Of a stretch of DNA of 64,000 nucleotides, positions 53,801 to 63,640 are shown piece after piece (positions within the stretch are counted from its first letter, which is position 1; every line of letters begins with the position of its first letter). The translations under genes and the position numbers were made by a program. The stretch spans positions 78,805,835-78,869,834 of the forward strand of contig JAVIAB010000041.1 of assembly GCA_032433765.1 (NCBI GenBank), written 5' to 3'. The stretch is from Megaustenia siamemsis. Its lineage: Eukaryota > Mollusca > Gastropoda > Stylommatophora > Ariophantidae. The notes below the pieces were generated by a model. That model had not been told where the DNA came from. It saw only the letters and a list, made by a program, of their open reading frames with translations, and searched no databases.

Positions 53801-54895
53801 TTAAGCTGTCTGTTATTTTTTCTTTCTGCTTCCCTCTATCTCTTCGTCCCTCAATTTTTCCAGTTGTTACAATATATTCCAGTTGTTCTCTTCTCATTTC
53901 ATTACATGGCCAAAAAATGATTCTTTCTCCCTAATTTTGGAAATTAGCTCTCTTTTTGATTTGACAGAACATCTTCATTACTCTTCTTAGCTGCCCGTGG
54001 TATTCTCAACATTCTTCTGTAAAACCACATTTCTACAGCCTCCAGTGAGACTTTCTTGTCTGTTGTCCTATTCCTATTGGCTATCGTCCATGATTCACAT
54101 CCATATATATGTTAAGACTAGGTTTACATAACATTTAAGAACTCTTTTTCTTGTTTCTATTGTCAAATTACTATACATATGTCAAATAATAAATATATAG
54201 TAAAAATCATGTAAACACACTGGAGAAACTAAAAAAATGTTAAAAACAGTAACAGTATAAAAATAACAGACTTGAAAATGAAAAGAAGTAGAAGGCAATG
54301 AGCATTTTATAATTTGTCCAAACAAATAATTGACATACAATACAAACAATGACTTGAATGGTACTTTTTAATTTTTTTTTTTTTTTCATTTTTCTCAGCA
54401 TCACATCATGTGATCATTACAAAAAGTTGGGTGTAAGAAGAGAACTGTAATCCTTGAGTACTACTCAACTGTAGTGAAGTGTAGTCTAAGTGTATAGTTA
54501 GCATGATTTTATATTTGTTTAGACCAGTTATTTCAATCTAATCGGTTACATTATTGGTAAAAATAACGAGTTTCAAATATCAAAATATATTTGTAAAGTA
54601 CAGTTCTAAAGCTCATAAAAGTCTCGTGTCAAACTATTACATGGAAACATAGAAGAACTTAGGGCATATTTCTACAATAATTGTGACACACGACAGATGC
54701 CATATACAAACTTTTCTTCAACACCCGATGTCATTTTCTTCCAATAATAAAAGGTATATGTACAAATTAATAGATGTGTATATTAGAAACGCCAAAGTGT
54801 TATCTATTATTAGTATATTTCACACATAAATATTCAATTGAGAACGATGTTTGTCGATTGAAAACAGCATCACATTCTACTCACTTGTCTGCCAT
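41612..54895 (-). CDS. RPL7: 60S ribosomal protein L7 (uL30), complete, six exons
   Basis: Coding exons on the minus strand are 54895-54885, 50741-50630, 48507-48341, 46386-46249, 44884-44775 and 41820-41612. They total 747 nt, i.e. 248 residues plus TAA, the same length as human RPL7. The protein begins [20 protein letters not shown], has the basic eukaryote-specific N-terminal extension, then the L30 fold with [74 protein letters not shown] and the C-terminal [14 protein letters not shown] motif (here [15 protein letters not shown]), ending ALVRRMI. It is a structural protein of the large cytosolic ribosomal subunit. All splice phases agree, and no frameshift or stop is seen, so this is the functional intron-containing gene and not a retrocopy. 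Introns hold a Tigger transposon, a hAT-like element and a LINE. Confidence 0.97.
41821..42979. other. RPL7: RPL7 intron 5, nothing recognised
   Basis: AT-rich intron. I looked for box C/D snoRNA motifs on the minus strand and found no convincing C plus D pair. Confidence 0.5.
42980..44100 (+). other. Possible LTR-like sequence in RPL7 intron 5 (tentative)
   Basis: The stretch contains a Pol II-like poly-A signal (AATAAA at about 43932 in TGAGAATAAAACCTCAGG), GC-rich context unlike the rest of the intron, and ends ...CAGTCGTAACA, with a TGTAAGACAC start candidate at about 42986. No second LTR, primer-binding site or gag-pol is seen. It may instead be another non-coding repeat. Confidence 0.2.
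43245..43600. repeat. About 90-bp tandem repeat, four diverged units
   Basis: Units contain GTAGTTGTGAAAGTTAGCAG, ACCATTTAGTGACAGTCAGT and CTTCATCAGAAATAGG. It is in RPL7 intron 5. Confidence 0.85.
44440..44630 (+). mobile_element. Degenerate LINE C-terminus in RPL7 intron 5
   Basis: It reads [14 protein letters not shown] then [15 protein letters not shown], the basic GKRK.RPR and DRQ.WR pattern at LINE ORF ends. It has stops. Confidence 0.45.
44775..44884 (-). CDS. RPL7: RPL7 exon 5
   Basis: Acceptor TTGTTGTAG, donor CTAG|GTTGGT. It encodes [20 protein letters not shown] and [16 protein letters not shown], and ends in phase 1. Confidence 0.97.
44885..46248. other. RPL7: RPL7 intron 4, nothing recognised
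   Basis: There is a tandem-like pair of about 60 bp (45185-45245 and 45275-45340, CACAAGATTT...GATGTCCATGTACCAACTC). No RNA gene was seen. Confidence 0.45.
46249..46386 (-). CDS. RPL7: RPL7 exon 4
   Basis: Acceptor GCTTTCAG, donor TGGGG|GTAAGC. It encodes [40 protein letters not shown] and EPYVTWG, the core of the L30 fold. It ends in phase 2. Confidence 0.97.
47038..48075 (+). mobile_element. LINE family E (RTE-like), 5'-truncated with intact 3' ORF
   Basis: From 47050 to 47971 the frame is open: [34 protein letters not shown] (active site), [59 protein letters not shown] and [11 protein letters not shown], then a stop. The 3' UTR (GCCGGTTACGGCTCGAAAGG) ends in a short ATAG tail. The element is in RPL7 intron 3, opposite to the gene. 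A related 3' tail is at about 25920-26008, and a degenerate ORF end at 20790-21100. Confidence 0.88.
48341..48507 (-). CDS. RPL7: RPL7 exon 3
   Basis: Acceptor TTTTTTAACAG, donor AGAGG|GTAAAT. It encodes [20 protein letters not shown] through [20 protein letters not shown] and [10 protein letters not shown]. It ends in phase 2. Confidence 0.97.
48508..49463. other. RPL7: RPL7 intron 2, distal part
   Basis: No ORF or known repeat. The segment CCCTCTTTAACATGTGAATG at about 49431 recurs at 50394, on the two sides of the hAT-like element. Confidence 0.45.
49471..50385. mobile_element. hAT-like non-autonomous DNA element in RPL7 intron 2
   Basis: The 915-bp element has inverted ends TAGGGACTTTGATAAA (left) and its complement (right), and is flanked by CATTTAT at 49464-49470 and 50386-50392. 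TAGGG ends suggest hAT, though hAT normally makes 8-bp duplications. No transposase is present. Two diverged internal tandem copies (around 49745-49855 and 49960-50065) share the pattern ATGACGGAATC..AGATC. Confidence 0.6.
50630..50741 (-). CDS. RPL7: RPL7 exon 2
   Basis: Acceptor TTTTTTTCAG, donor AAG|GTCAGT. It encodes the lysine-rich N-terminal extension [20 protein letters not shown] then [17 protein letters not shown], and ends in phase 0. Confidence 0.96.
51274..53655 (+). mobile_element. Tigger/pogo-type DNA transposon in RPL7 intron 1
   Basis: The element is 2382 bp. It starts CAGTCGAACCTG and ends with the inverted copy CAGGTTCGACTG, flanked by TA on both sides (51272-51273 and 53656-53657), the Tc1/mariner/pogo target site. 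The inverted repeats continue imperfectly inward. It carries one transposase gene in two frames. It is inserted opposite to RPL7 transcription. Confidence 0.93.
51785..53346 (+). pseudogene. Tigger-like DDD transposase with one frameshift
   Basis: The first part (51785-52705) has an N-terminal CENP-B/Psq helix-turn-helix ([12 protein letters not shown]...[20 protein letters not shown]), a second CENPB-type domain ([15 protein letters not shown]...[17 protein letters not shown]) and the DDE_1 catalytic core with the first Asp in NLDETGLFF and the second in LFVDNATCH. It stops at ...TTALVQP. The second part continues one frame over (from about 52706 to 53346) with DQGVIQTFK, which holds the third Asp, then the C-terminal domain. 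A single missing base at about 52704 explains the break. The protein is otherwise uninterrupted, so inactivation looks recent; it may be mobilisable in trans. Confidence 0.92.
53685..54165 (-). mobile_element. LINE family C, 3' fragment
   Basis: It begins with ATCATCATC on the plus strand (GAT tail). The minus strand has degenerate RT C-terminal sequence resembling that at 55270-55860 in the other orientation. It is directly downstream of the Tigger element in RPL7 intron 1. Confidence 0.65.
54166..54884. other. RPL7: RPL7 intron 1, proximal part
   Basis: AT-rich, no gene or repeat recognised. Confidence 0.45.
54885..54895 (-). CDS. RPL7: RPL7 coding exon 1 (start codon)
   Basis: It encodes ATG GCA GAC AA|, i.e. 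MAD and two bases of Lys, with donor GTGAGT. The start at 54895 has G at -3 and G at +4. An out-of-frame ATG five bases upstream (54900) has C at -3 and runs to TAG inside the intron. Confidence 0.93.
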
Positions 54896-54925
54896 TTCAT
54901 CGGTATTAGTGAAAAGGAAGTGCTG
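54896..54925 (-). promoter_or_regulatory. RPL7: RPL7 5' UTR with TOP-like pyrimidine tract
   Basis: Minus-strand sequence CTTCCTTTTC at 54920-54911 lies 16 bases before the start codon. A C followed by pyrimidines at the mRNA start is the 5'TOP element of ribosomal protein mRNAs, which places them under mTOR/LARP1 translational control. The start site itself is inferred. Confidence 0.6.
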
Positions 54926-55269
54926 GTGGTGATTTCTAAAAACGTGAACCGATTTCGAAACGATTAAGGAACAAAACTAAGGAAGTAAACATTTATTTTA
55001 TGTATATATGTCCCATTTATACTTTTCTTTATGAATGGAATGTATGCTATTTTTTTAGTAAAATGTTATATTAGCTTCAAATTTATTAAATATATTTTAT
55101 TACATGTTTTTGGAGGTACCGTTTATTTTGTATTCTATATTTAATGTGGTTGATTATGTTTTGTTCCGGAAACTGTTGTATACAATAATATATATCTTAG
55201 CAAAGACAGGTAATGGTAGCAACAAAGAAAAATCACCGCAATCCACAATAAAGACAAGTTGAAAACATA
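54926..55269. promoter_or_regulatory. RPL7: RPL7 upstream region
   Basis: AT-rich sequence upstream of the TOP tract. No TATA box at the expected distance is evident. Limits are arbitrary; a LINE fragment begins at 55270. Confidence 0.3.
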
Positions 55270-55862
55270 TTAAAACAGGTAAATGAATTTTACAATCTGG
55301 GAACAATGTTAACCTCAGATGGTAGATGTACAACAGAGGTGATATGCAGAATGGCTCAGGTAAAAGCAGCTTTCCGACAAATGAGGAAAATCCATTTTTG
55401 ACAAAAACAAGAAAAAAAGTTCTTATATAATTGTTATGTAGAGCCAGTCTTAACATATGGATGTGAATCATGGACAATAGGACAACATATAAGAAAATCA
55501 CTGGAGGCTGTAGAAATGTGGTTTTACATAAGAATATTGAGAATACCACGGACATCTAAGAAGAGTAATGAAAACATTCTGAAATAGGCCACAACAAACA
55601 GAGAGCTAATTTCCAAAATTAGGAAGAAACAATCATCATTTTTTTTTTTTATGCAATGATAAGGGAGGGGACAGCTGGAATATATTGTAACAACTGGGAA
55701 AATTGAGGGACGAAGAGATAGAGGGAAGCAAAGAGAAAAGATACCGGGCAGCTTAGAGAATGGTTTGGCAAAAGGTCAACAACAGAAATGACAAATAACT
55801 GTCGAGATTGAAAGTTGTGACGAGACATGATCGCCGATGCCAGCATGCATGCCACTTGATGA
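55270..55862 (+). mobile_element. LINE family C, degenerate C-terminal fragment
   Basis: The broken frames read [31 protein letters not shown] and FYIRILRIPRTSKKSNENIL, the usual layout after an RT active site. It ends near a GAT-rich stretch at 55857. Confidence 0.7.
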
Positions 55863-55920
55863 TGACTACGGTTGTGTTCACTTTCTGTGCGGTTTCGCCT
55901 AATGTCTTTTGCATTTGGGG

Positions 55921-57545
55921 GGGGGCGGCTGGGTGGTCTAGAGGTAAGATGTCGGCCTGGCTGGTCTAGAGGTAAGATGTCGGCCTGGCTGGTCTAGAGG
56001 TAAGATGTCGGCCTGGCTGGTCTAGAGGTAAGATGTCGGCCTGGCTGGTCTAGAGGTAAGATGTCGGCCTGGCTGGTCTAGAGATAAGATGTCGGCCTGG
56101 CTGGTCTAGAGGTAAGATGTCGGCCTGGCTGGTCTAGAGGTAAGATGTCAGCTTGGCTGGTCTAGAGGTAAGATGTCGGCCTGGCTGGTCTAGAGGTAAG
56201 ATGTCGGCCTGGCTGGTCTAGAGGTAAGATGTCAGCCTGGCTGGTCTAGAGGTAAGATGTCAGCCTGGCTGGTCTAGAGGTAAGATGTCGGCCTGGGTGG
56301 TCTAGAGGTAAGATGTCGGCTTGGCTGGTCTAGAGGTAAGATGTCGGCCTGGCTGGTCTAGAGGTAAGATGTCGGCTTGGCTGGTCTAGAGGTAAGATGT
56401 CGGCCTGGCTGGTCTAGAGATAAGATGTCGGCCTGGCTGGTCTAGAGGTAAGATGTCGGCTTGGCTGGTCTAGAGGTAAGATGTCGGCTTGGCTGGTCTA
56501 GAGGTAAGATGTCGGCCTGGCTGGTCTAGAGGTAAGATGTCGGCCTGGGTGGTCTAGAGGCAAGATGTCGGCCTGGCTGGTCTAGAGGTAAGATGTCGGC
56601 CTGGCTGGTCTAGAGGTAAGATGTCGGCCTGGCTGGTCTAGAGATAAGATGTCAGCTTGGCTGGTCTAGAGGTAAGATGTCGGCTTGGCTGGTCTAGAGG
56701 TAAGATGTCGGCCTGGCTGGTCTAGAGGTAAGATGTCGGCTTGGTTGGTCTAGAGGTAAGATGTCGGCCTGGCTGGTCTAGAGATAAGATGTCGGCTTGG
56801 CTGGTCTAGAGGTAAGATGTCGGCCTGGCTGGTCTAGAGGTAAGATGTCAGCCTGGCTGGTCTAGAGGTAAGATGTCGGCTTGGCTGGTCTAGAGGTAAG
56901 ATGTCGGCCTGGCTGGTCTAGAGATAAGATGTCGGCTTGGCTGGTCTAGAGGTAAGATGTCGGCTTGGCTGGTCTAGAGGTAAGATGTCAGCTTGGCTGG
57001 TCTAGAGGTAAGATGTCGGCTTGGCTGGTCTAGAGGTAAGATGTCGGCTTGGCTGGTCTAGAGGTAAGATGTCGGCCTGGGTGGTCTAGAGGTAAGATGT
57101 CGGCTTGGCTGGTCTAGAGATAAGATGTCGGCCTGGGTGGTCTAGAGGTAAGATGTCGGCCTGGCTGGTCTAGAGGTAAGATGTCGGCCTGGGTGATCTA
57201 GAGATAAGATGTCGGCCTGGCTGGTCTAGAGGTAAGATGTCGGCCTGGCTGGTCTAGAGGTAAGATGTCGGCCTGGCTGGTCTAGAGGTAAAATGTTGGC
57301 CTCTAGATAAGAAGGTCAGGGTTCGATTCCCACCACAGACGATGAAAAAAAAACGCGTGGTTTCTTCTTGACATTATCCTCCCTTAGTCCATGTGTAGTG
57401 AGATCTGATATATAGCCTTCTCGGATAACGGCAATAAACAGGAGATTCCGTGTGCATGTTAAAGAAGCCTACACAGTTGGAAATCGAAAATAGTAGACCA
57501 GAAGTGGCCCCAACCCAAGCAAAATGAATAGGAAAAAATCTACCC
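55921..57545 (+). mobile_element. SINE-3 copy with massively expanded head
   Basis: A G run leads into the 28-bp array (55929-57310). The B box GGTTCGATTCC at 57320-57330 follows, then the SINE-3 body (TAGTGAGATCTGATATAT, GTGTGCATGTTAAAGAAGCC, CACAGTTGGAAATCG) to the (A/T)-rich end near 57545. Both A-box and B-box lie on the same strand. Confidence 0.85.
55929..57310 (+). repeat. 28-bp tandem array, 49 units, each with a Pol III A-box match
   Basis: The first TGGTCTA is at 55934 and the last at 57278: exactly 48 periods of 28 with no net indel. Units vary at a few positions (GGCCTGG/GGCTTGG, GAGG/GAGA, TCGG/TCAG). The core TGGTCTAGAGG fits the A-box consensus TRGYNNARNGG. Confidence 0.95.
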
Positions 57546-57639
57546 ATGGCGTGATAACTCTCGGCGATTGAAAAATAAAATAAGAGTAGCACGGAAGTCG
57601 GAGAATATCTTCCGTATGCGAGAAACAAGATAAAAGAGC

Positions 57640-58050
57640 TCATTGGTGCTATATAGTGGTACTTCTAACCTAAGGAAACGAAGCATGGACAAACTAATGA
57701 AAAGACGATTAGATGCCACAGAAATGGAATTTCTGAGAAGAATGTTGAGAGTTTCCTGGACAGTTAAAAAGGCCAATGAGGACATTCTCAAAGAGGCCAA
57801 CATAAAAAAAGGAGCTCCTAAAAAACATCAGAAAGAAACAATCGTTTCAGGCACATCATAAGATGAGGGAAGTTGGAATACTTGGTTACAACTGGTAAAA
57901 TACAGGGAAAGAGAGATCGCGGACGACAAAAAGAGAAAATACTAGATAGCTTGGTGCCGTGGCATGGAAAACAGTCAACAACAGAATTATTTGATACGAT
58001 GTGATGTACTATAGATAGAAAATTGTGGAAGGGCATGTTTGCCTACGCCA
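57640..58050 (+). mobile_element. LINE family D, C-terminal fragment
   Basis: It encodes LRKRSMDKLMKRRLDATEME, FLRRMLRVSWTVKKANEDIL and, one frame over, the TTGKIQGKRDRGRQKEKILD region. It joins directly to the LINE B fragment at 58051. Confidence 0.7.
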
Positions 58051-58330
58051 GTTCTCTTTTCATTTTTAGTTGTTTTAAAACTTCCTCGTTTGTTTTATTT
58101 TCTTTCCATCTAATTCTACCAATTCCTCTATAAATCCACATTTCAAAGGCTTCAATTTTCTGTTCTGTTTTCTGGTTTAATTTCCATGTTTCTGCACCAT
58201 ACAAGAATATTGAGAAGATGTAACATTTTGCTATTCTTAGTTTTAGCCCTGGTGTTATTTGTTTTGATGTTAGTATATTTTTCATGGCATTGAAATTACT
58301 TTTTGCCACACCTATTATTTTAGTTATTTC

Positions 58331-61300
58331 TTCTTCTTCTTTCCTTCCTCATCTGCCTTTCAGCGTCGAGGGGAGATATAATTTGCGGTCTTTTGCTCTT
58401 CTGTTCGCCTCTGCTGCTGTTATGTTTCCCAGTGCTTCTAATATTCCATCGATCCATCTTTTTCGTGGTCGACCCTTGGGTCTGGTGTTCTCACAACGTT
58501 TGTTGAAGGCTCGTTGTGTTGTATTTTGTTCTTTCTTCCTTGTCACGTGGCCGAACCATTTTATCTGTTGTTTCCTTATATATTCTATGGCTGGGGCTAT
58601 TCCTAGCTTTTTTCTCAGTTCTTCATTTCTGATCTTATCTCTCAGACTGTTTCCTGTCATTCGTCTAACACATTTCATCTCTGTAGAGGTTATTTTGCTT
58701 ATTGTTCTTGCATCTAGAGTCCAGGTCTGGCATTGATAGCACAACGTTGGAATGAAGATTGTATTGTATAGTGCCCGTTTTGCCTCCAGAGTTATTTCCT
58801 TGTTGGACAATAGTGGTGATAACTGTCCGATGATTTGACAAGCTTTGTTGCATCTTGATTCTATCTCTGCTGTTTGGGAATTGTCGTTTGTCATTAGACT
58901 TCCTAGGTATTTGAATTCCTCTACTTGTTTTAGTTGTCTGCCTTCTATAGTTATGTTGATGTTCTGTTTATTTTTGGCGACATTCGTGACTTCTGTTTTG
59001 TTGATGTTGATTTTCAAGTTGTATTTTGTTCCTAAGATGTTGAGTTTGTTTAAGTGTTCTTGTAGGTCTTCTATTGTATCATGTATTAGTGCCTGGTCGT
59101 CTGCAAATAGAAGCTCGTTGATCTCCTCTGTCTCTGATGGGTTGGCTAGCTTGTATATATGGTCCATGTATGTAATAAACAGTAGGGGGGATAGTACGCA
59201 CCCCTGTCTTACACCTGATCTAACTTTGAAGTGGTCTGTGTAGTCTGTTGTTGTTCTGACCCTGCAGCTGCTTGTGGCGTAGAGACTTTTAATAATGTTG
59301 GTTAGATGTTGGCTTACTCCGTATGTTGTTAGTATCTCCCACAGTTGTTCTCTGTTTACTCTGTCGAATGCTTTTTCCGGGTCAATGAAGGCTATGTATA
59401 AGTTTTGGTTGTGTTCTGTCGTTTTTTTCTGCAAGCTGTTTTAGTGTGAATAATGCGTCGGTACATCCTCTGTTTTTTCGGAACCCCATTTGAGAATCGC
59501 TTAACTGTAGCTCTATTATTGGTCTCAGTCTTTTTTCCAAGATTTTGGCGTATAGCTTTCCTACATGGCTGAGCAGAGATATACCTCTATATTGATTGCA
59601 GTCTCTTTTGCTACCTTTCTTTTTCCATATTGGTATGATGATTGCCTGTTGCCAGTCTTCTGGGGCTTGTTGTTGGTGCCATGCTGCATTAAATATTCTG
59701 TGCAGCCATTGCATTCCTGTTTCTCCCGCTGCTGCTATTATTTCTATTGGAATGTTATCTATCCCTGGTGCTTTGTTTCTTGGTGCGTATTTGATTACTT
59801 CTTCTATTTCCTCTTTCATGATGTTGGGTTCAGTATTTGTGAGTTCTAGCGTGGTTTTTGTTGTCTTGTTGGTAGTTGGTATGTTTAACAGGTCTTCAAA
59901 ATATTCTTTCCATCTCTGTTGCATACATTGGTTGTTTGATATTGGTTGTCCGTCTTTGTCATTTATCAGCTCAGTTGGGTCATGGTTTTCTTTTCTCGCT
60001 CTTGTGGCTTTTACTGCTTTGTAGAAATCTCTTGTGGCTGTCTTGAAGCCCTGCTCATGTTTTATCCGAATTCTGTCCAATTCTTTTGCTTAGCTTCTTT
60101 GATCAGCATTTTAACTCTTTTTCGAACTAAGGCATATCTTTCATATTTTTCTTGGTTCTTGTTCTCCCTCCAATTTTTAAACAGTTTCTTCTTTTCTTTA
60201 ATTGCTTCTCTGATTGTTTCGTTCCACCACGGGGTGCTCTTTTTTCCTTCTCTTGTTCTTAGCTTCGTTCCACAAACTGTTTTAGAGATGTTAGTTACTG
60301 TTTCCTTAAATTGTTTCCACTCTTCTTCTACTGTGCATACTTCGTTAGGGAGTTTCTTGAATTCCTCTCTGAGTTTTTCTTCTAGGGTTTTCCTTGTTTC
60401 TTGATCGTTTAATTGTTTTATTTTTATTATCTGTTCTTTTCGCTTCTTTTGTTTGTTTTCGTATTTTCTCTTTATTTTTGGCTGTCTTAGTGTGATCATA
60501 ACCATCTTGTGATCCGTGTCGTCTGTAATATTTGGGATTGCTCTACTGTCAGTTACTCTTTTCTTGTTCTCTTTTCTTGTTAGTATAAAATCTATCTGGC
60601 TTCTGCATGTTGTGTCATTCCATTTGTACCAGGTGTATACTTGCGACTCTCTGTGTTTGAAGAATGTGTTGGTGATAAATAAATTGTTTTGATTGCATAG
60701 TTCCAGCAGTCTGCTTCCGTTTTCGTTTATTTCAGCTGTTTTATCGCCAAAGGGTCCTAAGATGTCACTGTTCTCACTGTTGCGTTTCCCAAGCCTTCCA
60801 TTAAAATCTCCCATCACTAACATGTCGTCGCTTTCGTCAATCTTGTTAATAATTTCACTCAATGTGTCGTAGAATTCTTCGCTGTCTTTTACATTGTTGT
60901 TGCATGGTGCATAGATTTGAATGTAATTTGTTTTTCGATCGTCTTCTAGCAGTTTAATTGAGATAATTCTTTCTGAATGGTATTTTATTTCTAGAATGTT
61001 CTTTGCGTGTTCTGGGTCGATGATAAAACCTACTCCATGTGTTGCTCTTTCTGTGTTGTCGACTCCTGATAATATTTTCGTGTAGTTCATGTGTGTTTTC
61101 TTTATCTGTTGTCCTTTATCTGTTGTCCTTTTACTCTGGTGTCCGCTAATCCTAGTATTTTAATTTTCCTTTTTGTCATTTCTTCTATAAGTTCGATTTC
61201 TTTATTTTTTATCCCGCATATGTTTATCGTTGCTACTTTGATCTCCATATTCTATGTATTTCTCTGAGCATAAATACAAATTATCCCTTACCGACCTGCT

Positions 61301-61602
61301 AAGTCAGTCGTAAGTTAAGGGTTTTTTAAGAGAAACACACGATGGGGGTTTAGCCCGGCTGATGTTTCCCCCCCCCCCCCCCCCCCACGTGTGTGATCGC
61401 TAAGGTCTCACATGCGATCTTTTACGGTCTAAATATAAAACTTTAGTTGGTTACATTTTAAAAAGTACTTATCAGTTCTTATCCTCCTCCTTGGTAGAAC
61501 ACTTTACACAACTTTCTGAAGATTATATCCCGTTGGAAACACTATATTTAATCACATTAATCACACAATCTACACTCCGAATATAAAAACACCCGCCATC
61601 CA
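58331..61602 (-). mobile_element. Full-length RTE-like LINE (family A) with 11-bp target-site duplication
   Basis: The element is 3272 bp, bounded by direct repeats TTAGTTATTTC at 58320-58330 and 61603-61613. It has a 5' UTR of about 350 bp with a G run, one ORF that begins at 61248, and a short A/G-rich 3' tail just after the stop at about 58349. The single ORF, 3.2-kb length and short 3' end fit the RTE clade. It is inserted in an older LINE of family B, whose sequence resumes on both sides. Partial copies of family A occur at 4708-5017, 21602-22620, 38162-38640 and 39950-40372. Confidence 0.88.
58349..61248 (-). pseudogene. LINE-A endonuclease-reverse transcriptase, three frame breaks
   Basis: The N-terminus MEIKVATINICGIKNKEIEL is followed by an apurinic-type endonuclease (EEP) domain: ADTRVKG, YAPCNN, MGDFNGRLG, SQIDFILT, and DTDHKMVM. 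The reverse transcriptase has NKAPGIDNIP, PIWKKKGS, YRGISLLSHVGK, FIDPEKAFDRVNR, SGVRQGCVLSPLLF and the active-site FADDQALI. The C-terminus has WFGHVTRK and GRPRKRWID. Breaks: a 14-bp tandem duplication near 61100-61127, a shift at about 60062-60080, and another at about 59382-59434. All three are small, so this is a young, recently inactivated copy. Confidence 0.9.
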
Positions 61603-61767
61603 TTAGTTATTTCAGTTGTATATTTTCCATCATTGGTTATAGTATGTCCAAGGTAGTTGTAGTTCTGAACTGTCTCTAGATGTAGGCCTACAGAAAAGAT
61701 CATCTGCTGCCTTGCAGGAAGATTGGGGACAATCAAAGGCTAAGGAATGCAAACCTGAATAAAATGC

Positions 61768-62061
<294 letters not shown>

Positions 62062-63367
62062 ATGGGTGTAGAGTTCTCCTTGCTATATTTTATTATTGCT
62101 GTTTGCTCCCAGTACAAATTACATATCAGTCGTATGTCTGTGCCATCCAGATTTATATCTTTTAGGCAGTCTATAAGTTGATTATGGTGTATTCTATCAA
62201 ATGCTTTGGTGCAGTCTATGAAGCAGGCATATATTGGTTTGTTTACTTCTATGTACTTTTCAATCAATGTTTTCATGCTGAATATGGCTCCTTTTGTCCC
62301 ACTGTTTTTCTTGAATCCAAATTGCTGCTCATCTAATTCAGTATTAATTTTATTCTGAATCCTTCCTTGTATAACTTTTAGTAAAATTTTGGTTACCTGG
62401 CTCATTAGGCTTATTGTTCTAAAGTCACTGCATTCAACTGCACCATTCTTTTTAGGCAATGCAATGAAAGTTGATGTTTTTAGATCGTTTGGTATGTATC
62501 CTGTATGGTATATGTCATTGCATATGTCTGTGATCACTTCAATGCCAAATCTTCTAGTACCTGTATCATCTCTATCTGTATATTGTCAGGTCCTGCTGCT
62601 TTTCCCTTTTTCATTGTTTTTATAGCATTTTCTACTTCAGATTTTAGGATTTTATAGCTGGATGTACATTTTATAAATGGTTTTTTGTCCCTTTCGTCAT
62701 GAAATAATTATGTTACGTATTCCTGCCATCTATTGATTATATCTTTGTTGCCTGTTAATATTCTTCCCTCTTTGTTTGCAATACATCCGCTTCCTGCAGC
62801 TATTTTTGTCTTTTTTAGTCATTCTTTTTTTTTTCTGTGTGCATTCCTCTTAAATTTTGTTTACTTTCCATAGTTTCGACTTCTAGACATCTTTGGTTGA
62901 GCCAGTCTTCTTTTGCCTTTTTGCACATTTTTCGTATTTCAGTGGTATTTCTGGCAGCGTTCTTCCCTTGTATTCGCTCTTCCATTTTTTCGAAAATGTT
63001 GCCTGTTATGCATTTTTGTTTTTTGTTACTTTCCTTTTTGGGTAAGGTGATGCAGGATTCTTGTATGTTGTTTTTTTTATGCATTGCCATTTGGTTGTGA
63101 CTTCTTCTTCAGGATTTTCTCTTCTGTACTGCTCAATCCCTTCTTCTAGCAGCTTCTGATATGTGTTCTTTACTTGTACTGTATAAGTCTCTTTTACATC
63201 TTTCTGATTTAAAGCTGTTGTATCTATTGGTATTGCTGAATTAGTATTTTGTTTCTTTCTCTTTAATTTGATTTTCATTTTAATCATTACAGGATTGTGA
63301 TCTGAATTAATATCTGCTCCTGGATAGGTTTTGACATTCTTGACGCTGTTCCGGAATCTGTCTTTTC

Positions 63368-63640
63368 CCTAGAGATTAGGAACTGAATTTTGCGTGTTAC
63401 TCCATTTTCCCCAGGCAGCCGTGTGCACAGGGGTCCCTCGCCACATAGGCAGATAACTCCGACTTCGGAGGTACTCATGTTATTTTGCGTCGATGAGTAA
63501 CTGACGTTTTAAGCAGGGTCTCGCTGCTGAGACCAGGGCTGGTTGCCGCAGAGAGAGATCATAAATAAAAATCCCAACCGGTGTAGCCGAGATTTGAACC
63601 TACAACCTCTCTGTTGGGAGATCAACAAGTCCCCCATGGA
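63368..63640 (-). mobile_element. SINE-2 copy, incomplete
   Basis: The body from TAGAGATTAGGAACTG to CAACAAGTCCCCCA is present; the GGCGAACGC end is missing. It is inserted in, or joined to, LINE B. Confidence 0.82.
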
